A stretch of DNA of 64,000 nt, from contig NZ_CP082945.1 in NCBI RefSeq assembly GCF_019933235.1, positions 3,782,001-3,846,000 of the forward strand. The letters are read 5' to 3'. Below the pieces are notes generated by a model, which saw nothing but the letters and a program-made list of their open reading frames with translations, ran no database searches and was not told the origin of the DNA. Position numbers and translations under genes: made by a program. This document shows positions 48,258-57,900 of this stretch, piece by piece (position 1 is the stretch's first letter; each line of letters opens with the position of its first letter). Origin of the DNA: Streptomyces angustmyceticus. Its GTDB lineage: Bacteria; Actinomycetota; Actinomycetes; Streptomycetales; Streptomycetaceae.

Positions 48258-49133
48258 TCACACCCCGAACAGCCGCGCCGCGTTCCCGTAGCAGACGCCC
48301 CGCAGCCACTCCTCGCCCAACTCCAGCCGGGCCAGCGCCTCCAGCGCGTGCGCGTACCCGTAGGGGATGTTGGGGAAGTCGCTGCCGAACAGCACCCGGT
48401 CGCCGAGGTCCAGCAGGCGGGGGAGTTCCGCGCGCGGGAACGGCGCGATCCGCTCGGAGAAGTCCGTGAAGGACGTCGTGGTGTCGAGGTGCACCGCCGG
48501 GTAGCGCTCCGCAAGGTCCAGGAAGTCGGTGCACTCCGGCGTCCCCATGTGCGCGATGATCAGCCGCAGCCGGGGATGGCGGGCCATCAGCCGCCCGATC
48601 GGCTCGGGCCCGGTGTGCTTGCCCGGCACCGGCCCCGACCCGCAGTGGGTGACCACCGGCACCCCGGCCTCGGCGAGGAGACCCCATACGGGATCGAGCA
48701 CCGGATCCGCCGGATCGTACCCGCCCACCTGCACATGCGCCTTGAAGACCCGCGCCCCGCCCGCCAGTTCGGCACGCACATACGCCTCGGCGCCGTCCTC
48801 CGGAAAGAACGTCGCGGTCCGCAGACAGTCGGGCGTGCGGGACGCGAAGTCGGCCGCCCAGCCGTTCAGCCACTGCGCCATCCCCGGCTTGTGCGGATAG
48901 ACCATCGACGTGAACGCCCGCACCCCGAAACCGCGCAGCCTCGCCAGCCGCTCGTCCTCCTCGAACCGGTACGCGATCGGCCAGGCCCGCCCCACCAGCG
49001 GCCCGGCCGCGTCGAAGTACGCCCAGACCTTCGCCAGCACCCGCTCGGGCATGAAATGCGTATGCACATCGATCAGCCCCGGCAGCCCCAACCCCCGCCA
49101 GAACTCCTCGACCCGCCCGTCACCCTCCACCAC
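48258..49133 (-). CDS. Amidohydrolase (Amidohydro_2, ACMSD-like TIM barrel)
   Basis: The 291-residue enzyme has the metal site HxH in GLIDVHTHFMPERVLAKVWA, then KAHVQVGGYDPAD, VPVVTHCGSGPVPGKHTG, LRLIIAHMGTPECTDFLDLA and the conserved aspartate in VLFGSDFPNIPYGYAHALE. The family includes ACMS decarboxylase, gamma-resorcylate decarboxylase and lactone hydrolases. Start GTG 49133 follows GGAGG by seven bases, but the reading frame is open further upstream without any stop into the DUF2797 gene, so a fused protein of 686 residues (48258-50318) is possible. Confidence 0.88.
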   Translation of the reverse strand: MVEGDGRVEEFWRGLGLPGLIDVHTHFMPERVLAKVWAYFDAAGPLVGRAWPIAYRFEEDERLARLRGFGVRAFTSMVYPHKPGMAQWLNGWAADFASRTPDCLRTATFFPEDGAEAYVRAELAGGARVFKAHVQVGGYDPADPVLDPVWGLLAEAGVPVVTHCGSGPVPGKHTGPEPIGRLMARHPRLRLIIAHMGTPECTDFLDLAERYPAVHLDTTTSFTDFSERIAPFPRAELPRLLDLGDRVLFGSDFPNIPYGYAHALEALARLELGEEWLRGVCYGNAARLFGV

Positions 49134-50318
49134 GCCGGGACCTCCACGACCACGACCGTGCCCGCCACCGAGCACAACACCGGCACCCACGATTACCTGC
49201 ACCCGGCATCTAAACGCCCCTCCCGCCCCGGAACAACCCCCACCAACCCCGGAACATCTCCCCCGGGGCACCCCAACCTCAGCCCCAAGCCGCGCCCAAC
49301 CCCAGCCGCGCCCGCTCCAACCGAGCAGCCACCTCCCACCCCTCAGAACAACCCCTCCTGCTCCCCCGCCCCCTCGCCGACTCCCTGCCCTCCCCTTCCG
49401 CTCCCCCGCCCCGCTCACCACACCCCGCACCGGCACCGTCGTCATCGGCCCCACGGCCGCCCCCAGCACCCACCCCGACAACAACCGCGCGTCCATCACG
49501 GCAACCGCCTCACCGCCCCCGTCGCCACCACCACCCGCCAACCGCAGATACACATCGGACCCCACCCCGGTCAGCACCTCCCCCACGATCTCCGCCCCGG
49601 AGGTCATCCCGCCCAGCTCCGCCACCTCCCCCGGAATCCGGTCGAGCCCGAACAGCTCCGTATGGTCCGCACCCGCGAACTCCACCGGTTGCAGCGTCTC
49701 CGGCCAGCCCGGCAACTCCTGTGCTGCCCCGTGCAGTTGAGCCAGTTCGGCGAACCGGTCCGCCACCGGGGGCAGCGCACCACGAGCCGCCCGCTTCGCC
49801 GCCTTGGCGAACCGGTCGGGGACCGCCAGCGCGCTCCCCAAGAGCGCCTCCGCCCGCCGCGCCGCCATCAGGGGCCCGCGCCCCAGCCACGCGTACGCCA
49901 CCGCCCCCTGCTCCACCAGCCGGGCCGGTCCCCGCTCGACGGCCGTGATCCCCACCTTGAGCAGGCCGGGGCCGAAGTACGCGAGGTAGACGCCGTACGG
50001 GCGCGGATCGTCGGCCATGGTGTCCGCGGCCACCGAACGCGACCGGTCCAGCCGGGCGCACCGCGCGCACTGGTCCTTGGCACCCGCCCCGTCGAGCACC
50101 GCACCGTACGGGCACACGATCCAGCGACCGGCCCGCCGCACCCCCAGACAGCGCCGCTCCCCCTGCGCGGCGAACGCCAGCACCTTGCCGGCGGGCAGCA
50201 TGCTCACCCGCTCCTCGCCCCGCTCGGCGCAGTACCAGCCGAGCCGCTGTCCGAACCGCCCCTCGGGCCCGGACCCCGGCCCGCCCCCTGACCAGCGCGG
50301 TCCCGTACATCGCCACAC
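49134..50318 (-). CDS. DUF2797 protein, frame runs on without stop into the amidohydrolase gene
   Basis: Starting at GTG 50318 the frame gives VWRCTGPRWSGGGPGS, then a cysteine knuckle (VCPYGAVLDGAGAKDQCARC) and the GIY-YIG-like core YGVYLAYFGPGLLKVGITAV, all typical of DUF2797. Recognisable homology ends near TTVPVRGVVSGAG (about 49430). From there to 49134 the strand is purine-rich, repetitive and unlike a domain (GGGGAGGVVLRGG). No stop codon occurs before the amidohydrolase. Either the normal stop was lost, giving a read-through fusion, or there is a sequencing or real frameshift near 49430. Function of DUF2797 is unknown; nucleic-acid binding is suspected. Confidence 0.72.
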
Positions 50319-50374
50319 ACCGCCAGCGTACGAGCCCCCACTGACAACGCCCCCGGCCCGCGCCCACGGCCCCC

Positions 50375-51472
50375 TCAAGCCGGCAACCCGCCCCCACTCC
50401 CGGGCCCATTCCCACTCCCGCTCCCGGGCCCCCGGAACGTGCTCCGATAGGCCCGCGGCGACACCCCCAGCGCCGCCTGCAGATGCATCCGCAGCGAGGC
50501 CGCCGTCCCGAAGCCCGCCTCGTCGGCGATCCGGTCCACCGTCAGCTCCGTCTCCTCCAGCAACTGCCGCGCGCGCTCGATCCGTTGCCGCGTCAGCCAC
50601 TGCAACGGCGAGACCCCGACCTCCTCCCGGAACCGCCGGGTGAAGGTCCGTACGCTCATCGCCTCCCGCGCCGCCAGGTCCCGCAGGGTCAACGGCCGGT
50701 CCAGGTGCTCCAGCACCCAGGCCCGCGCCACCCCCGTGGAGGACAGCTGCGGCTCCGGCACCGGCCGCCGGATGTACTGCGCCTGCCCGCCCTCCCGGTG
50801 CGGCGGCACGACCGTCCGCCGCGCCACGTCGTTGGCCACCGCCGCGCCGTGATCGCAGCGGACCATGTGCAGACACAGATCGATCCCGGAGGCCACCCCC
50901 GCCGCGGTCAGCACCTCCCCCTCGTCCGTGTACAGCACGTCCGGATCCAGCTCGACCGCCGGGAACAACTGCCGGAAGGCGTCCACCGACCGCCAGTGCG
51001 TGGTCGCCCGCCGCCCGTCCAGCAGCCCGGCCGCGGCCAGCACGAACGCCCCCGTGCAGATCGACGCGATCCGGGTCCCGGGCCGGATCCGCCCCAGCGC
51101 CGCGGTCATCTCCGGGTCCAGCCGCCCGGCGCACCACCCCTCGCCCCGCCCGTAGTCCGTCCCGGACGCCGGTACGACCACGGTTCCGGCCTCCGCCAGC
51201 GCCTCCGGCCCGTGCGCGACATTCACCGTGAAGTCCGCGTCCGTACGCACCTCGCCCGGCGCCAGCGCACAGGTCACCAGCTCGTACAGCCGCTCCCCCG
51301 CCGCCGACCGGGCCTCGCCGAAGATCCGGTGCACGATTCCCACCTCGATCGGCAGCATCCCGTCCCGCACCAGCACCGCCACCCGGTGCGGCGGCACACC
51401 CCCCGGAACGGCCGGCACATGCCCGCCACCGCCGCCCTCGTCACCACGGCCGCCGCTCTCCCGCACACCCAT
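50375..51472 (-). CDS. GlxA-family regulator (DJ-1/PfpI domain plus AraC HTH)
   Basis: The 365-residue protein has an N-terminal DJ-1/PfpI-like domain (about 30-205; RVAVLVRDGMLPIEVGIVHR, IASICTGAFVLAAAGLLDGR with the nucleophile-elbow cysteine, TTHWRSVDAFRQLFPAVELD) and a C-terminal AraC double helix-turn-helix (about 240-335; MSVRTFTRRFREEVGVSPLQ, VDRIADEAGFGTAASLRMHL). It diverges from the quinone oxidoreductase gene with about 70 bp between, and probably activates it. ATGs at 51490 and 51499 are possible alternative starts; none has a strong ribosome-binding site. Confidence 0.9.
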   Translation of the reverse strand: MGVRESGGRGDEGGGGGHVPAVPGGVPPHRVAVLVRDGMLPIEVGIVHRIFGEARSAAGERLYELVTCALAPGEVRTDADFTVNVAHGPEALAEAGTVVVPASGTDYGRGEGWCAGRLDPEMTAALGRIRPGTRIASICTGAFVLAAAGLLDGRRATTHWRSVDAFRQLFPAVELDPDVLYTDEGEVLTAAGVASGIDLCLHMVRCDHGAAVANDVARRTVVPPHREGGQAQYIRRPVPEPQLSSTGVARAWVLEHLDRPLTLRDLAAREAMSVRTFTRRFREEVGVSPLQWLTRQRIERARQLLEETELTVDRIADEAGFGTAASLRMHLQAALGVSPRAYRSTFRGPGSGSGNGPGSGGGLPA

Positions 51473-51543
51473 GGCCCGATCTTTGCACATCATGGCCATC
51501 GGGCCACTCGATGCGGCCCGCCGCCCCCGGAACAGTGGAGGAC

Positions 51544-52329
51544 ATGAAGGTCCTCTGGCTGTTCGCCCACCCCGACCAGCGCTCCCTGAGCGGCGCCCTC
51601 AAAACCGAGGGCCTGCGCACCCTCGACGCCCAGGGCCACCAGCACCGCGTCTCCGACCTGTACGCCATGAAGTGGAACCCGGTGGTCGACGCCGCCGACT
51701 ACGGCCACGACCCGGCCGACCGCCTCCTCGTCGGCGCGGCCTCGGAACGCGCCTACGCACGCGGCCGCTTGAGCCCCGACATCGACGCCGAGCAGCAGAA
51801 ACTCACCTGGGCGGACACGCTGATCGTCCAGTTCCCCCTCTGGTGGTACGGCATGCCGGCCATCCTCAAGGGCTGGTTCGACCGCGTCTTCGTCAAGGGC
51901 TTCGCCTTCGGCCTCACCGACCCCGCCACCGGCCGCCCCCGGCGCTACGGCGACGGCAGACTCACCGGCAAGCGCGCCATGGTCATCACCACCGCCGGCG
52001 CCCGCGCCGCCACCCTCGGCCCCCGCGGCGTCAACGGCGACCTCAACGACCTCCTCTTCCCCCTCCAGCACGGCACCCTCTGGTACACGGGGATCTCCGT
52101 CGTCCCGCCCCTCCTGATCCCCGGCGCGGACCGCACCACCCCCACGGCCTACGCCACCGCCGCCACCCGCCTGCGCGAGCGCCTGAACACCCTCCCCACC
52201 ACCGCCCCGCTCCCCTTCCGCCACCAGAACAACGGCGACTACGACGACAACCTGCTCCTCCACCCCCACCTGCCCCACACCGGCCCGGCCGCCCACTACA
52301 CAGCCCCACCCCCACCGACCCCCGGCTGA
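51544..52329 (+). CDS. NAD(P)H:quinone oxidoreductase (NQO1/MdaB-type flavodoxin fold)
   Basis: The 261-residue protein has the NQO-type pattern: MKVLWLFAHPDQRSLSGALK (FAD/FMN phosphate loop), TWADTLIVQFPLWWYGMPAI and LKGWFDRVFVKGFAFGLTDP (quinone pocket), KRAMVITTAGARAATLGPRG. It is predicted to reduce quinones by two electrons, protecting from redox stress. A Pro-rich tail (about 235-261) is extra. The divergent GlxA-type regulator is the likely controller. ATG 51544 follows GTGGAGG. Confidence 0.92.
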   Translation: MKVLWLFAHPDQRSLSGALKTEGLRTLDAQGHQHRVSDLYAMKWNPVVDAADYGHDPADRLLVGAASERAYARGRLSPDIDAEQQKLTWADTLIVQFPLWWYGMPAILKGWFDRVFVKGFAFGLTDPATGRPRRYGDGRLTGKRAMVITTAGARAATLGPRGVNGDLNDLLFPLQHGTLWYTGISVVPPLLIPGADRTTPTAYATAATRLRERLNTLPTTAPLPFRHQNNGDYDDNLLLHPHLPHTGPAAHYTAPPPPTPG

Positions 52330-52365
52330 CCCCAGCGCCTCGCCCACGCACACAGACGCAAAAAA

Positions 52366-52405
52366 GCCGTAGGCCCAGTGGAACGAATTCCACTGGGCCT
52401 ACGGC
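52366..52405. terminator. Perfect 18-bp intrinsic terminator of tRNA-fMet (and of the oxidoreductase gene)
   Basis: Arms 52366-52383 and 52388-52405 are perfectly complementary with loop CGAA. Six A residues precede it (52360-52365), which are a U-run on the minus strand, six bases past the tRNA 3' end. Confidence 0.9.
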
Positions 52406-52410
52406 ATCAG

Positions 52411-52484
52411 TAGCGGGGACAGGATTTGAACCTGCGACCTCTGGGTTATGAGCCCAGCGAGCTACCGAGCTGCTCCACCCCGCG
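52411..52484 (-). tRNA. Initiator tRNA-fMet (CAT)
   Basis: A 74-base tRNA beginning CGCGGGG, with an unpaired C1, and three consecutive G-C pairs in the anticodon stem (GGG/CCC), both initiator hallmarks. The anticodon CAT is the complement of 52448-52450. CCA is not encoded. Confidence 0.96.
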
Positions 52485-52802
52485 TCGGTGAACAGAACAC
52501 TACGCCACTCCCCCACCAATGCCTAATCGCTTCCCCTCCCCACCACCACACCCCTGCCGCACCCCCGCGCCGCACACCCTCAACTCATCAGCACACCAGC
52601 CCAACTCACCTCCGGCCACCCTCGGCGGGCACCCAAGGAGGCACAACGCGTCCGCCGGCACTCGCAGATCGCGATAACGATGGAGGTCTACGCCGAGGCG
52701 AGCGAGGAAGAGGCCGACTCACCCTTGGACAAGCCCTCCGAAGCGATGGGCGGCACGGGCTCACCCGGCCCGGTTGCCGCACTTCGCTGCTGTACGGCAC
52801 GA
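52485..52802. other. Gene-free stretch between tRNA-fMet and tRNA-Arg
   Basis: No credible coding frame; one A/T-patch near 52500-52530 may be the tRNA-fMet promoter. A plus-strand frame crossing the tRNA-Arg gene (52680-53186) is chance. Confidence 0.55.
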
Positions 52803-52838
52803 CAAAGCCCCCGTCCGGATGACCCGGCGGGGGCTTTG
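52803..52838 (-). terminator. Terminator of tRNA-Arg(ACG)
   Basis: CAAAGCCCCCG (52803-52813) pairs perfectly with 52828-52838; on the minus strand the stem ends in CTTTG. It lies eight bases past the tRNA. Confidence 0.85.
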
Positions 52839-52846
52839 ATCTGCTG

Positions 52847-52919
52847 TGCGCTCGGCAGGATTCGAACCTGCAACCTTCTGATCCGTAGTCAGATGCTCTA
52901 TCCGTTAAGCTACGAGCGC
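52847..52919 (-). tRNA. tRNA-Arg (ACG)
   Basis: A 73-base tRNA with acceptor GCGCTCG/CGAGCGC and anticodon ACG (complement of 52884-52886). Its A34 is the expected substrate of the TadA enzyme encoded at 21725-22306. CCA is not encoded. Confidence 0.97.
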
Positions 52920-53464
52920 TTGGCTTTCCGGCGGTTTTTCTTGCCGGTCGGCGTTGCGGGAACAACATTACATGACCTGCGCCGTCACGCGAAATCCATT
53001 GCCCGTAACCCCTCTGACCTGCGGAAACGACCTCCTGGGGGCGTTCGGGGGCCGCTGGAGCCAGGGGGAGTCCTCGATCTTCCGGACGAAGTTCGGGCAG
53101 AGGCAGTCCTCTTCGGAATGGTTCGGAGTGGTTCGGTGCGGTTCGGGGTGTCGGCCTTCGCGTTGCCAAGGAACCCGACGGGGTGAGGACGGTGGGCCGG
53201 GCCGGCCGGAAGGGTCGGAGGGTGCGGCGCTCGGAGGCGGGGCGCAGGCTCGGGGGTCAGGGCCGCGAGCTCCGGAGCAGTGCGCGAGTGGGTGGCGGTG
53301 ATCGCCTCGCGGGTCGGGGTGGGGAGGGTGCCGTGAACGCCGATGGCTTCCCGTTCGACGCTTGCTGTGGCGGGGGCCACTTTCGGGGCGGGGGGGGTGG
53401 ACCCAGCAGAGGGGGAGAGAGGCGGGGAGCAATGGGGTGCGGTTGCTCAGGGGGGCGGGAAAGC
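52920..53464. other. Gene-free stretch between tRNA-Arg and tRNA-Ser
   Basis: 545 bases without a convincing gene; open frames cross it on both strands but lack starts and domains. The right half (53190-53460) is strongly G-rich on the plus strand, including GGGGGGGG at 53390-53398. No duplicated tRNA ends or integrase. Confidence 0.55.
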
Positions 53465-53499
53465 GTTCAGGCCCCGGTCGGGAGGACCGGGGCCTGAAC
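53465..53499 (-). terminator. Terminator of tRNA-Ser(GCT)
   Basis: Perfect 15-bp arms, GTTCAGGCCCCGGTC (53465-53479) and its complement (53485-53499), loop of five, nine bases past the tRNA. Confidence 0.88.
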
Positions 53500-53508
53500 G
53501 AAGAAGAG

Positions 53509-53599
53509 CGGAGGCGGAGGGATTTGAACCCTCGATGGGGGGTAAGCCCCAAACCGCATTAGCAGTGCGGCGCCATAGACCGGACTAGGCGACGCCTCC
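53509..53599 (-). tRNA. tRNA-Ser (GCT)
   Basis: A 91-base class II tRNA with acceptor GGAGGCG/CGCCTCC, long variable arm (GGGGCTTACCCCCC region) and anticodon GCT (complement of 53561-53563). CCA is not encoded. Confidence 0.97.
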
Positions 53600-53841
53600 A
53601 CACACCCCACGCGTGCGGGCACGCTGTGGTGTGTCCAGATGATGGCACAGCCCCCAGGGCTGTCACCAATCGCCCCCTACGGTACTAGGCGCGCGGGCCA
53701 CCCGGCAAAGACGTTCCTGCAGCGCAACGTCGGGGGCAAAGGCGCGTTAGAAGTGTCGGGGCCGTGGCGGCTGGCGTCGTCGTGCGCCCCCGGCGTGTAC
53801 GTACCGCGTACCGCCCCGCACTCGCCTCCCTGGAGCCCGTG

Positions 53842-54801
53842 ATGCCGCATCGCCGGACGTCAGCCCCCCTCGCCTCGGCCGCCAGCCCCGCCACCACGAC
53901 CACGGCCCGCCAGGCCGCCGCCACGAGCGTGAGCCGCCGGGTCGCCGGCGCCGCCGCCACGGTCATGACCCGTTTGGCCGCCACCACGGCGGCCGCGGGC
54001 CGCGTCTCCGTCACCGCCGCCGTGTCCGTCGTCTCCGTCACCGCGGCGCTGGTCCTGGCGGCGCCCGCCGCGTCGGCCGCCCCGATCCCGCTGCCGCACC
54101 ACTGGGCCGGGGACGGGATCCCCGACCCGGGGCGCCAGGACCTCGCCGGACAGCACGCGCTCGCCGGACACCCTGGGCGCGACGGACGCGACGTCCCCGG
54201 CGGGCGCCACTCCCTCCACCGGCACCACGCCCCCGCCGGCCACGCCGCCGTAAGCCACCACGCTCTCGCCGGACACCACGCGCTCGCCGAGCACGGCAGA
54301 CCCTCCGGTCACCGCACCCCGGCCAGTCACCACGCCCCCGCCGGCCACCACAAGCCGGCCAAGCACCACACTCCCGGCCACCACCACACCCCCACCACCC
54401 ACCACGCGCCGCACGCCCACCACTCGCACCACGCCCACGCCCACCGCGCCCCCGGCCACCGTCGTGCTCCCGTCGACCACCTCACCGTCACCGTTCACGG
54501 CTCCGGTTCGGCGGCCACCAATGGCACCTTCGAGCTGTACTGCCATCCGGGTGGGGGCAATCACCGGGACGTCAAGGGGGCCTGCGCGAAGCTGGACGGG
54601 ATGACGAAGTGGGGGAAGGACCCGTTCGCGCCCGTTCCGCAGGGGGCGAACTGCACGATGATGTACGGCGGCCCGGCGACCGCGCATGTCACCGGGACCT
54701 GGGCGGGGCGACCCGTCAACGCGGATTTCCGGCGCACCAATGGGTGTGAGATCAGCCGCTGGGGCCGCTTCGAACCCCTGCTCCCGCCGACCGGTTCCTG
54801 A
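53842..54801 (+). CDS. Secreted subtilisin-inhibitor-like (SSI) protein with long histidine-rich insert
   Basis: The 319-residue protein has an unusually long N-terminal region with a signal-type hydrophobic core at about 62-86 (VSVTAAVSVVSVTAALVLAA). About 130 residues follow that hold roughly 35 histidines in repeats such as SHHAPAGHH. The C-terminal domain (about 214-319) is a full SSI inhibitor: four cysteines (LYCHPGG, GACAKL, NCTMMY, NGCEIS), DPFAPVPQGANCTMMYGG with the reactive-site Met in C-T-M, and VTGTWAGRPVNADF. SSI proteins block subtilisin-like proteases outside the cell. ATG 53842 follows GGAG by six bases; ATG 53968 would give a normal-length signal peptide. Confidence 0.88.
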   Translation: MPHRRTSAPLASAASPATTTTARQAAATSVSRRVAGAAATVMTRLAATTAAAGRVSVTAAVSVVSVTAALVLAAPAASAAPIPLPHHWAGDGIPDPGRQDLAGQHALAGHPGRDGRDVPGGRHSLHRHHAPAGHAAVSHHALAGHHALAEHGRPSGHRTPASHHAPAGHHKPAKHHTPGHHHTPTTHHAPHAHHSHHAHAHRAPGHRRAPVDHLTVTVHGSGSAATNGTFELYCHPGGGNHRDVKGACAKLDGMTKWGKDPFAPVPQGANCTMMYGGPATAHVTGTWAGRPVNADFRRTNGCEISRWGRFEPLLPPTGS

Positions 54802-54993
54802 CCCGGTTCGTGCCGTAGTAGCGCGCCAGGTCAGGACGAGGGGCACATGTCGGGCGTGCGGTGAGTCGCACAAGCCCGTGGCACTACCTCCTCGTCATCC
54901 GCCTCCGCGCCCGGGGCAAGTGCCCGTAGACTCCATTCCAGCGATCCGCCACGGTGGGTCGGCAAGGTGCGGTAACAGGGAGGAAGCGTCGTC

Positions 54994-57900
54994 GTGAGCA
55001 GCAGGCCATCCCGAGGCGCTGCTCGCCTCGCAGCCATACTCGACGCCCTCCCCGACGCGCTGTTGCTCGTCAACTGCAACGGCACGGTCGTCAACGCCAA
55101 CACCATCGCGCTGGAGACCTTCGAGGCGCCGGGCACGGCCCTGGTGGGGCGCGGGCTGCTCGATCTGCTGCCGTCCTTCGACTCCAAGCGGATCCCGGGG
55201 TCCATGCGGCGCCGGGACGAGGAGGAGGAGCGCACCCGCACCAAGCCGACGCGGATGGTCGCGCGGCGCACGGACGGGACCGAGCTGCTGGTCGAGGTGA
55301 CCAGCGCCAACCTGGAGGACGGGCGCACCCCGTACGAGTCCGCCTTCGAGGCCGCGTACGCCGACCACCGCAACGGCTACACGGGCAACGAGCTGCTGAT
55401 GCTCGTCGTCCGCGACCTGACCGGGACGCTGGACACCGAGACCGAGCTGGCCCGCCAGCAGCGGCAGACCGAGATGATCCTGCGGGCCGCGGCCGAGGGC
55501 GTGGTCGGGGTGGACGCCGAGGGCAAGGTCGTCCTGGTCAATCCGTCCGCGGCGCAGATCCTGGGATTCCGGGCGAGCGAGCTGGGCGGCAAGGAGCTGC
55601 ATCCGCTGATCCACCACTCGCGGGCGGACGGTTCGGCGCTGCCGTGGGACGACACTCCGCTGGCCGACACCCTCAAGTCCGGGCGCAAGCACCGGGTGCG
55701 GGGTCAGGCGCTGTGGTCGAAGGACGGCCGGGCGGTGCCGGTCGATCTGACGACGGCGCCGGTGCGGGACGGCGATCAGCTCGTCGGGGCGGTGATGACC
55801 TTCACCGACCGCCGTGCGTTCGACGCGCTGGCGGCCCGGCACACCCAGTTGCTGGCGGTGCTGGACCAGGCGCTGCGCGGGCCGCTGGAGGAGCTGAAGG
55901 GCGAGCTGGGCACGCTCGCCTCGGACCCGGCCGGCCAGCTCTGGCCGGAGGCGAACCAGATCCTGCACCACCTCGCGGCCGGCCACGCCCGGATGACGAC
56001 GCTGGTGGACAACGTCCTGAGCTATCAGCGGCTGGACTCCGGCAAGGAGAAGCTCAACCGCACGAAGGTCTCGCTGGACGGCGTGGTCGCGGCGGGCGTG
56101 GAGGGCGCGATCGAGCTGATCGGGCCGGGCCGGGCGCAGTTCGCGGTGCACGCGCCGCCGATAGAGGCGACGGTCGACGCGGAGCGGATCGCCCAGGCGC
56201 TGTCCCATCTGATCGCGGATGTCGCGGGGGTGGACTCGACGGGCCGGATGCCGGCCGGTGAGGCCGCCGTGAGCGGGCGTTCGGGGCCGATTCCGGGCGA
56301 TTCGACGATCGTGGTGGCGGCGGCCAAGCGCGGGGATGTCGTACGGATCGAGGTGCGCGGCCCGTTCGGCGGCGGCGACCCGGTCCATGAGCCGATCGTC
56401 CGCGGGATCGTGCGGCAGCACGGCGGTCTGATGCAGACGCACGAGGTGCCCGGCGGCGGGCCCGGCGCGGGCGGCAGCTCGTATGTGCTGGAGCTGCCGG
56501 TGGCGGCGGACGGTACGTCGGTGGACGGCGCGACGAGCGGGCCGGAGCGGACGGACGGGCCGGCCGGCAACGAGACGACGGTGATGCCGGTTCCGGCCGC
56601 CCACGCCCGGGGCACCCAGGGCGACGCGGCGGACCCGGAGAGCGGCGAGCAGGGACCGGACGGCGACGGCCAGGAGGGCGGCGACGGCCGTCCCGGTGGT
56701 GACGGCGGGTCCGGTGGGACCGGTGGGTCCGGTGAGCCGCTCGTGGGCGGTGGCGGCGGTGCGGCGGTGCCGGACCGGGCGGGCGGCGCGCAGCCGACCG
56801 GCCGGCGCCGGGCGCGGCCCTCCGGCGTGGAGCAGGGCGCCCTTCCGGGCGGTCCGGGCGCGGGCATGGGGCCGGAGCCCGGCGTTCCGCACGGTGCCAC
56901 GGTCGACGGCCCGCAGGGCGAGACGGGCCCCGGGGCGGCCGGGGGCGGCCGCGGGCCGCATCCGGCGCACGGCGGCGCCGGGCAGGGGACGCAGGGCGGC
57001 GCGCCGGCCACGGACGGCCGGGGGCTGCCGCCGGGCATGGCGGGTGCCGAGTCGGTGCCGCCGAGCGGGCGGCGCCGGGCCCGGCAGGGTGCCCCGGAGG
57101 GCGGCGGGCTGCCCGCGCTCCCCTCCGGAACGGACCGGACTTCCGGGCAGCAGCAGGGCCACGGGCCCGCGGCGGGCGCACCCGGCGGCCCGGCGGCCGC
57201 CGCGCAGGGGCCCGCGGCGACGCCCAACGGGCAGGCACCGGGCGCGCGGTCCGGCCCGGCCCCGGTTCCCGCGCGTCCGCAGATTCCCGGGCAGGCCACG
57301 GCGTCGGGGCAGACCCCGGTCCCGGGGCAGCCGCAGATCCCCGGTCAGGCGCCGGGCGGGCCGCAGGGCCTCGGTCCGGTGCAGCCGGGCGGGCGGCGGG
57401 CGCGGCGGGCGCTGGCCGAGGCGCCCGAGCGGACCGCGCAGGGTGACCGTGCCCCGGCGGGCGCCGCCTCCGGGGCGCAGCAGCAGGCCGGTGCGCGTAC
57501 CGCCTTCGCGCTGCCGCCCGCCGCGGCGGACCGGACCCCGCAGTCGTCGCCCGAGGCCGCCGACCAGGTGCCCGCGCAGGACACCGGTCCGCAGGAGGGC
57601 GTCGGCACGGGACGCCGTCGCGCACGGCGGCCGGTGGCGGGCGGCCCGGAGCAGCCGGTGCCCGGCGGGCAGCCGGGACACGAGCTGGAAGCGGCCGGCG
57701 GCCCCGCCGCGGCGCACGGCGAGTGGGACGGCGAGCCGACCGGACGGCGACGGGCCAGACGGGCGGCAGCCGAGGAGCGCGCGGCGGCCGCCATGGCCGA
57801 CGCCGAGTCGTCCGGCACGTTCGTCGCGGGCCCGGAGGGGCTGGTGGCGCAGCCCACCGAACCGGCGGAGGCCACGGGCACGGCCACCGGCACGGCGGCC

